Shown here: positions 37,179 through 46,993 of the stretch, piece after piece | Layout of the letters: every line of letters begins with the position of its first letter | How positions within the stretch are numbered: position 1 is the stretch's first letter | NCBI GenBank assembly: GCA_963845265.1 | Contig: CAWJRN010000012.1 | Coordinates: 1 to 64,000 of the forward strand | Reading direction: 5' to 3' | Length of the DNA: 64,000 nucleotides | From: DYRB01 sp963845265 | GTDB lineage: Bacteria > Pseudomonadota > Gammaproteobacteria > Chromatiales > Chromatiaceae | Translations under genes and position numbers: made by a program | The notes under the pieces: generated by a model | Database searches by the model: none | What the model was told of the DNA's origin: nothing | The model's input: the letters and a program-made list of their open reading frames with translations, nothing else

Positions 37179-37433
37179 GGGCAACGAAGAACGGTTGGCC
37201 GGCGTGCCAATGGCACGAGGGCTCCAAGAGTATCTTGGAATGCACATAATCGGGCATCGCATGCAGAGCGACACCGCGGCAGGAATCAGCGGGCGAGATC
37301 AGGTTCCCTGACGGTCCTGCGGCGCGGAGCGCCACGAACCTGCGTGACACCGCAGAGCAATGTCTCTGAACGCCGGACGGCATCGAGCGAGCCGCGGAAC
37401 GGGGACAAAAAATCCGAGCATCGCCCCCTAACC

Positions 37434-38078
37434 TCAGGAGACTCCCGGCTTCGGCATGGGGTCGCCGTCGCGGATGGCCGCAGCGAGCACGGACAGCGCC
37501 TCCTCTTCCTCCGCCCGACTGAGTCCGTCGTCCCCAGCGGCCCCCAGTCTGCCGACGGGTGCAGTGACCTTGGGGGCATACATCGCGGTGTAGACCTGCT
37601 CGGCGAGGGCACGGACCGAGTAGGCGTCGGCCTGCGGCACTCTTAACAGGGGCAAGCCGAGGGCATCGCAGGCACGGGCCAGGGCCTGTCCCCGATTATG
37701 TCCCCGCCCCGGCTTGGCGCCACTGAGGGCCACGGCACAAACCGGCTTGGCGGACTCACGCCGGCACACCAAGAAATCGATCTTCAGGTTCGCAATGCGC
37801 GCCGCGGCCTGCTTCAGGGCCTGTTTGTCGGCACGCCGTCTCGGCGTCACCAGATCCGCCAACCGGACCTTGCCGAAGACCCGATGGTCCTCACCAACCG
37901 CCTCTTCCAGGGCCGTCAGGAAGCTGACCTCCTCTGGTGAAAACAGCGGTGCCTCAATGGCATAGGGCAGCACCCGGCGGTGACGCCAAGCGCTGCGGAG
38001 ACTGAGCACGAAGAGCAACAAGACCAGCGCGGCCAAGGCCAGGAGTACATAGAAAAAGGTCACGGGATGGGTCTCCAT
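37434..38078 (-). CDS. DUF2726 domain protein with N-terminal membrane anchor
   Basis: A 214-aa protein: one N-terminal membrane helix (FFYVLLALAALVLLLFVL), then a DUF2726 domain (SFLTALEEAVGEDHRVFGKVRLADLV, INFx-like segment NLKIDFLVCRRESAKPVCAVAL, and DALGLPLLRVPQADAYSVRAL), which resembles restriction-endonuclease-like folds without proven activity. No partner gene is obvious nearby. Confidence 0.7.
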   Translation of the reverse strand: METHPVTFFYVLLALAALVLLLFVLSLRSAWRHRRVLPYAIEAPLFSPEEVSFLTALEEAVGEDHRVFGKVRLADLVTPRRRADKQALKQAAARIANLKIDFLVCRRESAKPVCAVALSGAKPGRGHNRGQALARACDALGLPLLRVPQADAYSVRALAEQVYTAMYAPKVTAPVGRLGAAGDDGLSRAEEEEALSVLAAAIRDGDPMPKPGVS

Positions 38079-38248
38079 AGCGGGGTATGGCTAGGCCGGA
38101 GCTTGGTTCGCCCTCGTGCAGAACCGAACGCGCTAGATGGGGCGGAACATCGACAACACCCGGCGCACCGGCAGATGCGCATCAGTATATCCGAATATGG
38201 TTATTGATAAGCCATCCCGTAGGGGGCACGGATGCCCTGGCATTTCCC

Positions 38249-39559
38249 TTAGAGCAGCCGGGTCAAAAGCCCCAAGCCTTCCCCTGCAAGCGGAACCGGA
38301 ATGCGCACCCGATACCCTCCCCCCGGGGCCACGGGCATGGCAATACCCTCGCCGTCGGTCATGGCCTCCAGGCGGAAACGGCGATTTCCCTCCGGGGTGA
38401 GCAACTCCAGTTCATCGCCCACGCCAAAGCGGTTCTTGACCTCGACCTCGACCCAACCCTCGGTCCCCTGCCCTACGACCTCGCCGACGAAGATCTGGCG
38501 CTGGTTATCGGAACTGCCACGCTCATAGTTCTGCATCTCTGCGGGGGCATGGCGGCGGTAGAAGCCCTCCGTATAGCCACGGTTGGCCAGGCCTTCCAGC
38601 TCTGTGAGCAGCGCCGGGCGGAAGGGACGGCCGGCGACGGCGTCGTCAATGGCCTGACGGTAGACCTGGGTGGTGCGTGCGGCGTAGTAGTGGGACTTGG
38701 TGCGACCCTCGATCTTCAGGCAATCGATACCCATGGCCACCAGGCGCTCGACATGCTCTACGGCACGCAGATCCTTGGCGTTCATGATGTAGGTCCCGTG
38801 TTCATCCTCGAAGATGGGCATGAACTGCCCGGGGCGCTCCCCCTCCTGCAACAGATAGACCTCGTCCGCGGCCGGGTGGCGTCCCTGGGTGCCGTCCGGG
38901 GCAGCGAGGTCTGCTACCTGGTACTGCCAGCGACAGGCGTTGGTGCAGGAGCCCTGATTGGCGTCACGGTGATTGAAGTAACCCGAGAGCAGGCAGCGCC
39001 CGGAGTAGGCGATACACAGGGCGCCATGGACGAAGACCTCCAGCTCCATGTCCGGGCACGCCTGGCGGATGTCGGCGATCTCATCCAGGGACAGCTCCCG
39101 GGAGAGGATGACCCGGGCGATGCCCTGGGCCTGCCAGAAGCGCACCGCGGCCGCGTTGAGGGTGTTGGCCTGGACCGAGAGATGGATGGGCAGCTCGGGC
39201 CAGCGCTCCCGCACCAGGAGGATGAGCCCGGGGTCGGCCATGATCAGGGCGTCCGGCCCCAGGGCGATAATGGGCGCCAGGTCGTCGATGAAGGTACGCA
39301 ACTTGGCCCCATGAGGCATCAGGTTGCAGGCCAGATAGAGGCGCCGGCCCTGAGCATGGGTAGCGGCGATACCCGCGGCCAGGGTCCGGGCATCGAAGTC
39401 GTTGTTGCGTACCCGCAGGCTGTAGCGGGGCAACCCGGCATAGACCGCATCTGCGCCGTAGGCCAGCGCGTAGTTCAGGGACTTGAGGGTACCGGCGGGG
39501 GCAAGCAGTTCGGGACCCACCGCCCGCTGTGGAGCCTCGGCCGCAGTCGCCCCGCTCAA
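38249..39559 (-). CDS. trhP: tRNA hydroxylation protein TrhP (YegQ-like, U32 peptidase family)
   Basis: U32-family protein acting with prephenate to make 5-hydroxyuridine at the tRNA wobble position (YegQ/TrhP). Features: ELLAPAGTLKSLNYALAYGADAVY at the start, IHLSVQANTLNAAAVRFW, and the Fe-S-type cysteine cluster EVFVHGALCIAYSGRCLLSG then GSCTNACRW, with the C-terminal barrel extension. About 436 aa. Start TTG 39559 with GGAGGTG upstream overlaps the stop of the ChaN-PDZ gene, so it is coupled; GTG 39520 is the next option. Confidence 0.86.
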   Translation of the reverse strand: MSGATAAEAPQRAVGPELLAPAGTLKSLNYALAYGADAVYAGLPRYSLRVRNNDFDARTLAAGIAATHAQGRRLYLACNLMPHGAKLRTFIDDLAPIIALGPDALIMADPGLILLVRERWPELPIHLSVQANTLNAAAVRFWQAQGIARVILSRELSLDEIADIRQACPDMELEVFVHGALCIAYSGRCLLSGYFNHRDANQGSCTNACRWQYQVADLAAPDGTQGRHPAADEVYLLQEGERPGQFMPIFEDEHGTYIMNAKDLRAVEHVERLVAMGIDCLKIEGRTKSHYYAARTTQVYRQAIDDAVAGRPFRPALLTELEGLANRGYTEGFYRRHAPAEMQNYERGSSDNQRQIFVGEVVGQGTEGWVEVEVKNRFGVGDELELLTPEGNRRFRLEAMTDGEGIAMPVAPGGGYRVRIPVPLAGEGLGLLTRLL

Positions 39560-40812
39560 TGGAGTTCCACCTCCATGTTGACGCGCTCCGCGTCGCCGAT
39601 CAGGGGCTCGCGCAGTACCTCCACGGGCAGGCGCAGACCAGGACGGCTGTCGAGCAGGGCGAGGCGTATATCGGCGTAGCTGCCAATTTCGATCTCGCCG
39701 ACGCGCACGATGCGATCCCCTTCCTCCATACCGGCGGCCTTGGCCCCACTCCCCTCGGCGAAGCCCTTGACGGCGAGGCCCTGGCCCACGGCGTCGGTAT
39801 CGAGCATGACCCCGAGCATACCGGCTGCCGGCAAAGCGACCCGGCGCGGGTAGAGCAGGAAATCCGCGGCCTTGGGATCGAGGTCGCGTTGGGTGCCGTT
39901 GAGCACCACCGCGGCCGGGACCTGAATGCGCCTCTGCAGGCGCTTGGGGACGCCCTGGCCATACTCCAGGTGCCCGGCCCCCGCCAGCACCACCAGGGTC
40001 TTGCCCGGATGCTCGGCGAGATAGCCGGCGGCACGCTCCGCCATGCCCTCGTCCCACAGCAATTGCACCGCCAGGAAGCGCTCGAACCTGGCCTTGGCCT
40101 CCTCAGGGTCCTCCGTTGTCTCCCCCTGGTCGCCGCCATGCGGACTGCCGCTGGTCCAGGGGTGGGCCTCGAATACGGCCTGGACCCGCTCGCGATAGGC
40201 CGGATCACTCGAGTCCATGTCCGCGGGGATGCGGGCGCGCTGGGCATCGTCCAGGGCGTCCAGGCCGCCATCCCCCACCGCTTCGGTGATCTCCCGCTCC
40301 AGGTTCAGGGCGATCACCGGGATGCCCTGCTCCCGTGCCAGGCGCAAGATCGGGCGATAGAGGCGATAATCGAAGCGCCAGCGTTCGAACCAACCGGTGC
40401 GGCGCAACATCTCGGCCTCGTCCAGGCGCCCTGCCACGTAGTCGTCCAGGGCCTGCTGGTAGGGTTGCTGGAAAAACTCCATGCCGATGGCCAGATCCTT
40501 GCCTCGGGCGCGCAGGCCCTGGATGATGGCAAGCTGATTGAGATGGTCCTCATAGCGGTCATGGGACTCGCCGACAAAGACCACGCGCCGCTCCGCAAGC
40601 TTGTCGATGAGTCCATCGAGATCGCCGAGGGTGGCGGTATCGACGACCGAAGTCTGGGTGTCGATGATCTCATCCTGGCCTGGCGCTCCCGCTGGCTGGG
40701 CGTCCGAGTGTTCGTCATGGGCCAAGGGCGCCGCTAACGGGGCTAGGACGAGGGCCAGGGCGAAAAACCCAGGGGCCGAATATGCAGTACGAAGGGTTGG
40801 GCGATTGGGCAC
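39556..40812 (-). CDS. ChaN-type haem-binding-like protein with C-terminal PDZ domain
   Basis: Secreted protein of about 418 aa. The first part is a ChaN-like domain with the signature VVFVGESHDRYEDHLNQLAI and a late AGAGHLEYGQGVP; this fold is linked to iron or haem handling and is distantly similar to Tiki proteases. The C-terminal 90 residues are a PDZ domain (GLAVKGFAEGSGAKAAGMEEGDRIV), which binds protein tails. Start GTG 40812 after GAGGAAA; alternatives upstream are possible. It diverges from an M1 peptidase gene that also acts in the envelope, and shares coupling with trhP. Confidence 0.78.
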   Translation of the reverse strand: MPNRPTLRTAYSAPGFFALALVLAPLAAPLAHDEHSDAQPAGAPGQDEIIDTQTSVVDTATLGDLDGLIDKLAERRVVFVGESHDRYEDHLNQLAIIQGLRARGKDLAIGMEFFQQPYQQALDDYVAGRLDEAEMLRRTGWFERWRFDYRLYRPILRLAREQGIPVIALNLEREITEAVGDGGLDALDDAQRARIPADMDSSDPAYRERVQAVFEAHPWTSGSPHGGDQGETTEDPEEAKARFERFLAVQLLWDEGMAERAAGYLAEHPGKTLVVLAGAGHLEYGQGVPKRLQRRIQVPAAVVLNGTQRDLDPKAADFLLYPRRVALPAAGMLGVMLDTDAVGQGLAVKGFAEGSGAKAAGMEEGDRIVRVGEIEIGSYADIRLALLDSRPGLRLPVEVLREPLIGDAERVNMEVELH

Positions 40813-40912
40813 AGGTTTCCTCACTAGATTCGCTGGCTGGTCTCGGACCCTTTCGGGCCCCATTATGGTGCGATCGCATGCTCAACGACGCCCCGCTGAC
40901 AGGACCCGACCT

Positions 40913-43078
40913 ATGACCGGACCTAACAACATCAAGTTCCTCGCGGCCCTGGCAACGCTCTTCTGGCTGCCCCCGTGTCTCGCCGCACAAAATCAGCCCC
41001 AAGCGCCGACCCTCATTCACCATGAGATCGAGGCCCAGCTGGACCCGCAGGCCGGCATGATCCAGGCCAGCGACCGCCTGACCCTGCCTCCCGGGCAAAC
41101 GGACTGGACCCTGACCCTGCACGCCGGACTGGCGCCGCGGGTCACTGCCGGGGCGGCCACTTTGGAGCCCCTGGGTCAGGAGCAACACCTGGAGCGCTAC
41201 CGACTGCGCCTGACCGGACCGGGCCCTGTCACCCTAAGCTACGCGGGCAAGATCCGCCACGGCATGCAGGAAGTCGCCGAGAGCCTCGGTCGTGCCCACC
41301 AGCGGACCCTCGGGACCATCGGCGAGGAGGGCGTCTTCCTGGACGGTTACAGTGGCTGGTACCCAAGGCCAGAGACGGGTCTGCACAGTTTCTCTCTGGC
41401 GGTCACCCTCCCCCAGGGCTGGTCTGCGGTCTCCCAGGGGGCGGGGCCGGAGCCCCCCCCAGACGTCACCCCACAGACGCCCGCCGACAAGGCCCTGGTC
41501 TACTGGCGCGAGGCTCAGCCCCAGGACGATATCTATCTGGTCGCAGCCCCCTTCACCCTCTACCGCCGCCCCACCCCGGTGGCCGAGGCCCAGGTCTACC
41601 TGCGCCAGCCGGACCCGGCGCTGGCCGAGCGTTACCTGGATGCTACCAGCCGCTATCTGGACCTCTACTCGCGCCTGCTCGGCCCCTACCCCTACGCCAA
41701 ATTCGCCCTGGTGGAGAACTTCTGGGAGAGCGGCTACGGGATGCCCTCCTTCACCCTCCTTGGGCCCCAGGTCATCCGCCTGCCCTTTATCGTCGATACT
41801 TCGTACCCCCACGAAATCCTGCATAACTGGTGGGGCAACGGCGTCTATCTGGACTATGCCTCGGGCAATTGGAGCGAGGGCCTGACCGCCTATCTCGCCG
41901 ACCACCTGCTCGCCGAGCAGCGCGACGGCGGCGCCGACTACCGCCGTAACACCCTCAAGGCTTACGGCGACTATGTCCGCCAGGACAAAGACTTCCCGCT
42001 GACCGAGTTCCGCTCGCGCCACACGGCTGCCTCCCAGGCCATCGGCTACGGCAAGGCCATGATGTTCTTCCACATGCTGCGCCGACAACTCGGCGACGCT
42101 ACCTTTGTGGAGGGGCTGAGGCGCTTCTATGCGGACAACCGGTTCCGCGTAGCCGGCTGGGACGACCTGCGCCGCGCCTTCGAGGCGACCAGCGGCGACG
42201 ATCTGGGCGGCCTGTTCACGGCCTGGACGACGCGCCCGGGCGCACCGCGAATCGAGCTCTCGGACGTGACCCTGGTGGACAACGCTGGTGGCTTCCGGCT
42301 CTCCGGCCGGGTCGATCAGACCCAATTGGGGCCTTCCTGGCCCTTGGACGTGACTCTCCAGATCGACCTCATCGGCGGTCGGCAGCAGAACCAGACGGTG
42401 CACATGGACGGGCGCAGCACCCGCTTCGAGGTCGACCTGCCCATCCTGGCCTTGCGGGTCGCCGCCGACCCGGGATTCGACCTGTTCCGCAGCCTGGCCG
42501 ACGGCGAGGCGCCACCCACCCTCAGTCGCCTGTTCGGCGCGGACTCCGGCATCATCCTTTGGCCCGCAGAGGCCCCACCGGAGCAAGCTCAGGCCTACCG
42601 TGCCCTGGCAGAGGCGTGGACGGCAACCCGTCCAAGCTGGGAGGTACGCAGCGACCAAGGCGTGAGTCACCTGCCGGACGACCGCCCGATTTGGTTGCTG
42701 GGCTGGGAGAACCGACATCTACCCAGTTTTCTCGCAGGCGCCACCCAATTCGCCCTGGACACGCAGCGACGCCGGGTCGAAATCCCGACCGCCACCGATC
42801 TGCCGGACGGCCCGGCGAGCCTGGTATTGACCCGCACCCTAGGGGGCCAGCCCATCGCCTGGCTGGGCGCGCCGGACGCGCGCCCCCTGCCTGGCCTGAC
42901 CCGCAAGTTGCCGCACTATGGTAAGTACAGTTACCTCGCCTTCGTCGGCGAGGCCCCCCAGGTCCAGGCCAAGGGACTATGGCCCGCGGGAGACTCAGAA
43001 CTGAGTGTCTGGCTGACCGACGAGCGCCCCAGTCCTCAGGGGCGCCGCGGACCGGCGCTGATCGAGCAGGCCAGGTGA
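40913..43078 (+). CDS. Secreted M1-family metallopeptidase
   Basis: Zinc peptidase of 721 aa with a signal peptide (FLAALATLFWLPPCLAAQ). Catalytic site HEILHNWWGNG and, 18 residues on, the Glu of SEGLTAYLADH. The preceding GYGMPSFTLLGPQV is the region of the substrate-binding loop; the usual GAMEN is not there. The C-terminal half holds beta domains. Divergent from the ChaN-PDZ gene 100 bp away, the two may process or present the same envelope substrate. Ribosome site weak (CAGGAC). Confidence 0.85.
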   Translation: MTGPNNIKFLAALATLFWLPPCLAAQNQPQAPTLIHHEIEAQLDPQAGMIQASDRLTLPPGQTDWTLTLHAGLAPRVTAGAATLEPLGQEQHLERYRLRLTGPGPVTLSYAGKIRHGMQEVAESLGRAHQRTLGTIGEEGVFLDGYSGWYPRPETGLHSFSLAVTLPQGWSAVSQGAGPEPPPDVTPQTPADKALVYWREAQPQDDIYLVAAPFTLYRRPTPVAEAQVYLRQPDPALAERYLDATSRYLDLYSRLLGPYPYAKFALVENFWESGYGMPSFTLLGPQVIRLPFIVDTSYPHEILHNWWGNGVYLDYASGNWSEGLTAYLADHLLAEQRDGGADYRRNTLKAYGDYVRQDKDFPLTEFRSRHTAASQAIGYGKAMMFFHMLRRQLGDATFVEGLRRFYADNRFRVAGWDDLRRAFEATSGDDLGGLFTAWTTRPGAPRIELSDVTLVDNAGGFRLSGRVDQTQLGPSWPLDVTLQIDLIGGRQQNQTVHMDGRSTRFEVDLPILALRVAADPGFDLFRSLADGEAPPTLSRLFGADSGIILWPAEAPPEQAQAYRALAEAWTATRPSWEVRSDQGVSHLPDDRPIWLLGWENRHLPSFLAGATQFALDTQRRRVEIPTATDLPDGPASLVLTRTLGGQPIAWLGAPDARPLPGLTRKLPHYGKYSYLAFVGEAPQVQAKGLWPAGDSELSVWLTDERPSPQGRRGPALIEQAR

Positions 43079-43186
43079 CCCGGTCGCCGACACCCAACGC
43101 CCAGCCAAGGCACAATCCGTCCGGCCGCTAGATTGGCCGATTTCGCTATACTGCGGTCGTTTTTTTGCCCCACGATAGGAGCAGGC

Positions 43187-44176
43187 ATGCCCAAATATCA
43201 CGTCTATGGCATCGGTAACGCGCTGGTGGACATGGAGTATGAGGTAGAACCAGAGGACCTCACGAAGCTGCGCATCGACAAGGGCGTGATGACCCTGGTC
43301 GACGAGGCCCACCAGACCGAGATCATGGCGCACTTGGCCGAACGCCCTCACGTGAAGGGGTCCGGCGGCTCCGCAGCCAACTCGGTGATCGCCGTCAGCC
43401 AGCTCGGCGGCCGGGGGTTCTATTCGTGCAAGGTCGCCAATGACCCGCTCGGCCAGTTCTATCTCGACGACCTCATCGCCAACGGGGTGGAGACCAATCG
43501 CCACGGCGAGCGCGACGACGGCCACACTGGGCGTTGTGTGGTGTTGGTCACGCCGGACAGTGACCGCACAATGGTAACCTTCCTCGGCGTCAGTGGTGGG
43601 CTCTCGGAGAGGGAGTTGGTGACCCCGGCGATCGCCGAGAGCGCCTACTTCTATATGGAAGGCTATCTGGTCACCTCCGATAGCGCCCGAGCGGCGGTTA
43701 TCGCCGGACACGACCTCGCGCGCCAAGCTGGAGTCAAGACCGCCATCTCCCTATCCGACCCCAACATGGTCGCTTATTTCAAGCCCGGGCTGCTGGACAT
43801 GATCGGCCCCGGGGTAGACCTCCTGTTCGCCAATGAGGCCGAGGCACAGGGTATGGCCGGCAGCGATGACCTGGAGACCACCCTCGCCTATCTCAAGACC
43901 ATCGCCAGTGAGTTCGCCATTACTCGCGGACCCGAGGGGGCCCTGATCTGGGACGGCGGCCGCATGATCGAGATCGATGCCGTCCCGGTGAAGGCGGTCG
44001 ATTCGGTGGGTGCCGGCGACATGTTTGCCGGTGCCTTCCTCTATGGGCTGACCCATGGTTGGGGGCATGAGCGTGCCGGCGCTCTTGCTGCCGCAACCGC
44101 GGCCAAGCTGGTCACCAGCCTGGGGCCGCGCATCCCAACGGCCGAGACCCAAACGATCCTGCGACGCCTCCTCTAA
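43187..44176 (+). CDS. PfkB-family kinase (adenosine kinase-like)
   Basis: Cytoplasmic sugar/nucleoside kinase of about 329 aa. It has the N-terminal GIGNALVDMEYEV, the phosphate-binding GSGGSAANSVIA, and the catalytic AVDSVGAGDMFAGAFLYG with the base Asp. The pattern fits the adenosine kinase/PfkB branch annotated in many proteobacteria, but substrate is not certain. ATG 43187 follows TAGGAGC. It probably stands alone. Confidence 0.86.
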   Translation: MPKYHVYGIGNALVDMEYEVEPEDLTKLRIDKGVMTLVDEAHQTEIMAHLAERPHVKGSGGSAANSVIAVSQLGGRGFYSCKVANDPLGQFYLDDLIANGVETNRHGERDDGHTGRCVVLVTPDSDRTMVTFLGVSGGLSERELVTPAIAESAYFYMEGYLVTSDSARAAVIAGHDLARQAGVKTAISLSDPNMVAYFKPGLLDMIGPGVDLLFANEAEAQGMAGSDDLETTLAYLKTIASEFAITRGPEGALIWDGGRMIEIDAVPVKAVDSVGAGDMFAGAFLYGLTHGWGHERAGALAAATAAKLVTSLGPRIPTAETQTILRRLL

Positions 44177-44319
44177 CGGCGGTGCACAGATTTGGCTTGC
44201 GAGGTGAGAGGCTCGCGCCGTCATAGTGTTTTGCCATGTGGGTGCACCTCACCCCTCAGGGTCACCCGCACCACTGTGATCACAGAGGCCAGGCCCGCCT
44301 CCCGACCAGCGAGGGCGAC

Positions 44320-46647
44320 ATGTCCCACAGCGAAGCCAGCACCGCCGCTCCACACGTCATCTGCCTGGGTGGAGACAGCGCCCTGCCCGAGCGCCTCGAC
44401 CCCGCCCTGGCGGAACATGGGATCGAACTGCGCATCCAGGGGGACACTTCCGGGCTGACCAAGGTCCAGCCGGACGGCGCCCACTGGGCGGATGGATCGT
44501 TGTTGCTCCTGGACACCGGCCGGCTCCCACCGGATCGCAGCATCACGGACCTGATCGGGGCAGCCAAGCCCATCGCCCTCGTGGTGATTGTCCATACGCC
44601 CGGCATCGCCATGCGCCTTCAGGCCATCCGCGCCAAAGCCGCGGCCATCTTTGCCGCCCCGGTGGACACCCAGGCATTGACCGAGCGGCTGGTCGCCCTG
44701 TGCCGCCCGCGTACCGAACCCAAGGGACGGGTGCTACTGGTTGACCACGCCGCAACCCAGGGGCTAGTCACCCAACGTATCCTGACCGCCGCCGGCTTCG
44801 AGACCCGCACCCTCTCCGACCCGCTGCGCATCCTCGACACCCTGAAGGAATTCCACCCGGACCTGGTCCTCACGGACTTGCACATGCCCGGTGCCAGCGG
44901 TGCCGAGATCGCCGCCATCATCCGCGCTCAGGGGACCTTCGGGGTCCTGCCGATTCTGTTCCTGTCTTCGGAGCAAGACCCAGACCAGCAGCACGAAGCC
45001 CTGAGCCTGGGCGGCGATGCCTTCCTCTCCAAGACCATCCGGCCCGATCTGCTGATCCGCCTGGTTACCCAACGCATCGAGGCCGCCCGCAACCTGGACC
45101 AGCGCTACGGCAACACCGACCACCTGGACTCCAGCAGCGGGCTGGCCACCCGGCGCCACTTCCTGAGCTGTGTCGATCAGGCCATCGGCGAGCCACTGAT
45201 CCGCGAGCCAGGCAACGGCATCTTGCTCATCTCCCTGGACGGCGCCGCCAAGATCGGCGAGAAGATCGGGACCGGCGGGGCGGACGTGGCGCACAGTCGC
45301 ATCGGCCAGCTGATCCGCGACCGATTGACCGAGGCGGACGTCGGGGTCTGTCTGGGAGATCGTGCCCATGCCATTTTCGTCCGCCGCCCCGATCTCGACG
45401 GCCTCAATGCCTTCGCCGAGACCCTGCGCACCGCCGTGGCAGACCAACCCACTGCCATCGCGGGCGAGCAGTTGTCGATCACCGTCAGCATCGGCATCGG
45501 TTTCTTCCACTCGGACGCGAAGGACGCCTTGACCATCATCTCGCGTGCAGAGAAGGCCTGTGCCGCGGCCATGGCCGCGGGCGGAAACCGGGTCATCGCG
45601 GCACGCCCGCCGACCGCGGACATCCAGGACAGAGCCCGCGAGCAGCGCCTGGCCGAGCTGATCGATCAGGCCCTGAACGGGCCCGGATTCCGGCTCTACT
45701 ATCAGCCCCTGGTGGCGGTACAGCCCCAGGGGCACCAGTTCATCGAAGTCATGTTGCGCCTCGCGGATCGGGACGGGGAGTTGATCTCTCCCACGGAATT
45801 CCTCCCCGTGGCCGAGCGTCTTGGGCGCATGATCGAGGTCGACCGCTGGGTCATGGTCCACGCCTTGGAGGTACTCAAACAACAGGCGGTTGACCAACCT
45901 GACCTGCAGTTCGTCGTCATGCAGACGATGGAGACCGTGACCAGCCCCGGGTGGGTGCTTTGGCTCCGCGATCAATTGGTATCCCGCGGCTTGGTGCGAC
46001 GCCTTCCCGTCCTGGGGCTGCGGCTACAGGGTGTGCTGGAGCATCTCAGTACCGCCGCGGTACCGCTGAAAACGCTGCGCAAATTGGGACTCAAGATTTG
46101 CCTGACCGGTGCGGAGCAGACCTCAGCCACCTTCGACACCCTGGCCGAGATCCAGCCGCCCCTCATCAAACTCGCCCCTGGGCTAGTCCATCGACTGAAA
46201 CCCGATCGCCTTTCGGCCCTGGTACAGCGTCTGCGCAGCAGCAACACCGAGGTGATAGTCAGCGGCATCGACAACCCGGCCCTGATCGGGGCGGTCTGGG
46301 CCAGCGGCGCGTGCTATGCCCAGGGGACCTTCATCCAGGCCCCCCAGTCCGACCCTGAGCTTCGACCTCTCCGACGTGGGGCTTGGCGGCTAGCGCAGCG
46401 GTCCACCCCCGTAGCGACACAGGACCCACCCATATGGCCCCGCGAGACACCCCACAGGCGGACCTGCCCCAACCACACCGGGACTCCGGTTCCTCGATGC
46501 GCAGACAGTGCTAACCTGTGCGGACGTCGGCCGCCAGACCCTGGAGGCGTTTGCCGCCCGCTATGGACTGAGTTGTCATTGGATCCCGGCCGAGCACGAG
46601 ATCCCGGGCTCCTATTGGGGTCCACCAGAGGCCGGTTTGGTGGGTGA
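44320..46647 (+). CDS. REC-degenerate GGDEF-degenerate EAL protein (FimX-like), 3' frameshift
   Basis: c-di-GMP-type scaffold without visible catalysis. A weak N-terminal receiver, then a receiver with phospho-Asp in LVLTDLHMPGASGAE, then a GGDEF domain whose site reads CLGDRAHAIF, and an EAL domain whose first motif reads IEVMLRL, with no DDFG motif. It should bind c-di-GMP at most, as FimX does. The open frame runs to 46647, but the last 85 residues are unlike the family. Removing one C at 46353-46355 gives LSFDLSDVGLGG and a stop at 46393, so the real end is probably there (690 aa). Start MSHSEAS 44320 is one choice among several. Confidence 0.82.
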   Translation: MSHSEASTAAPHVICLGGDSALPERLDPALAEHGIELRIQGDTSGLTKVQPDGAHWADGSLLLLDTGRLPPDRSITDLIGAAKPIALVVIVHTPGIAMRLQAIRAKAAAIFAAPVDTQALTERLVALCRPRTEPKGRVLLVDHAATQGLVTQRILTAAGFETRTLSDPLRILDTLKEFHPDLVLTDLHMPGASGAEIAAIIRAQGTFGVLPILFLSSEQDPDQQHEALSLGGDAFLSKTIRPDLLIRLVTQRIEAARNLDQRYGNTDHLDSSSGLATRRHFLSCVDQAIGEPLIREPGNGILLISLDGAAKIGEKIGTGGADVAHSRIGQLIRDRLTEADVGVCLGDRAHAIFVRRPDLDGLNAFAETLRTAVADQPTAIAGEQLSITVSIGIGFFHSDAKDALTIISRAEKACAAAMAAGGNRVIAARPPTADIQDRAREQRLAELIDQALNGPGFRLYYQPLVAVQPQGHQFIEVMLRLADRDGELISPTEFLPVAERLGRMIEVDRWVMVHALEVLKQQAVDQPDLQFVVMQTMETVTSPGWVLWLRDQLVSRGLVRRLPVLGLRLQGVLEHLSTAAVPLKTLRKLGLKICLTGAEQTSATFDTLAEIQPPLIKLAPGLVHRLKPDRLSALVQRLRSSNTEVIVSGIDNPALIGAVWASGACYAQGTFIQAPQSDPELRPLRRGAWRLAQRSTPVATQDPPIWPRETPHRRTCPNHTGTPVPRCADSANLCGRRPPDPGGVCRPLWTELSLDPGRARDPGLLLGSTRGRFGG

Positions 46648-46993
46648 TCGACTCTACCTGCGCGACGACACGCCACTACACTCTGCCCTACACGAGGCCT
46701 GTCATTGGATTTGCATGGACCCCGCCAGGCGTACCACGCTGCACACGGATGCCGGCGGAGATTTCGCCGAAGAGGATGCTGTTTGCTACTTGCAAATCCT
46801 GCTCGGCGATACCCTTCCTGGGGTCGGATCTAAGCGATTGCTGAGCGATATGGACACGTGGGGCTACAGCTTCCGCCTCGGCTCGGCACGGGCCTGGTTT
46901 GAGCAGGACGCGGACGATGCCCGCCAATGGCTGCTGAATCGGCACCTGATCGGCTCGGATCAGCGCCCCACCTGGGCGGTCCGAGGCACCTAG
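46508..46993 (+). CDS. Orphan HExxH-type hypothetical protein
   Basis: A 161-aa soluble protein I cannot assign to a named family. The centre has a zinc-protease-like HEACHWICM (HExxH) preceded by DTPLHSAL and followed by EEDAVCYLQILLGD, where a further acidic ligand could sit. Frame continues upstream past GTG 46508 as RFLDAQTVLTCADVG, which looks like real protein, so the start lies further left or a base is missing near 46480; an ATG at 46434 is one frame off. It overlaps the unnatural tail of the preceding gene and comes right after it, so the two may be linked. Activity not proven. Confidence 0.6.
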   Translation: MLTCADVGRQTLEAFAARYGLSCHWIPAEHEIPGSYWGPPEAGLVGDRLYLRDDTPLHSALHEACHWICMDPARRTTLHTDAGGDFAEEDAVCYLQILLGDTLPGVGSKRLLSDMDTWGYSFRLGSARAWFEQDADDARQWLLNRHLIGSDQRPTWAVRGT

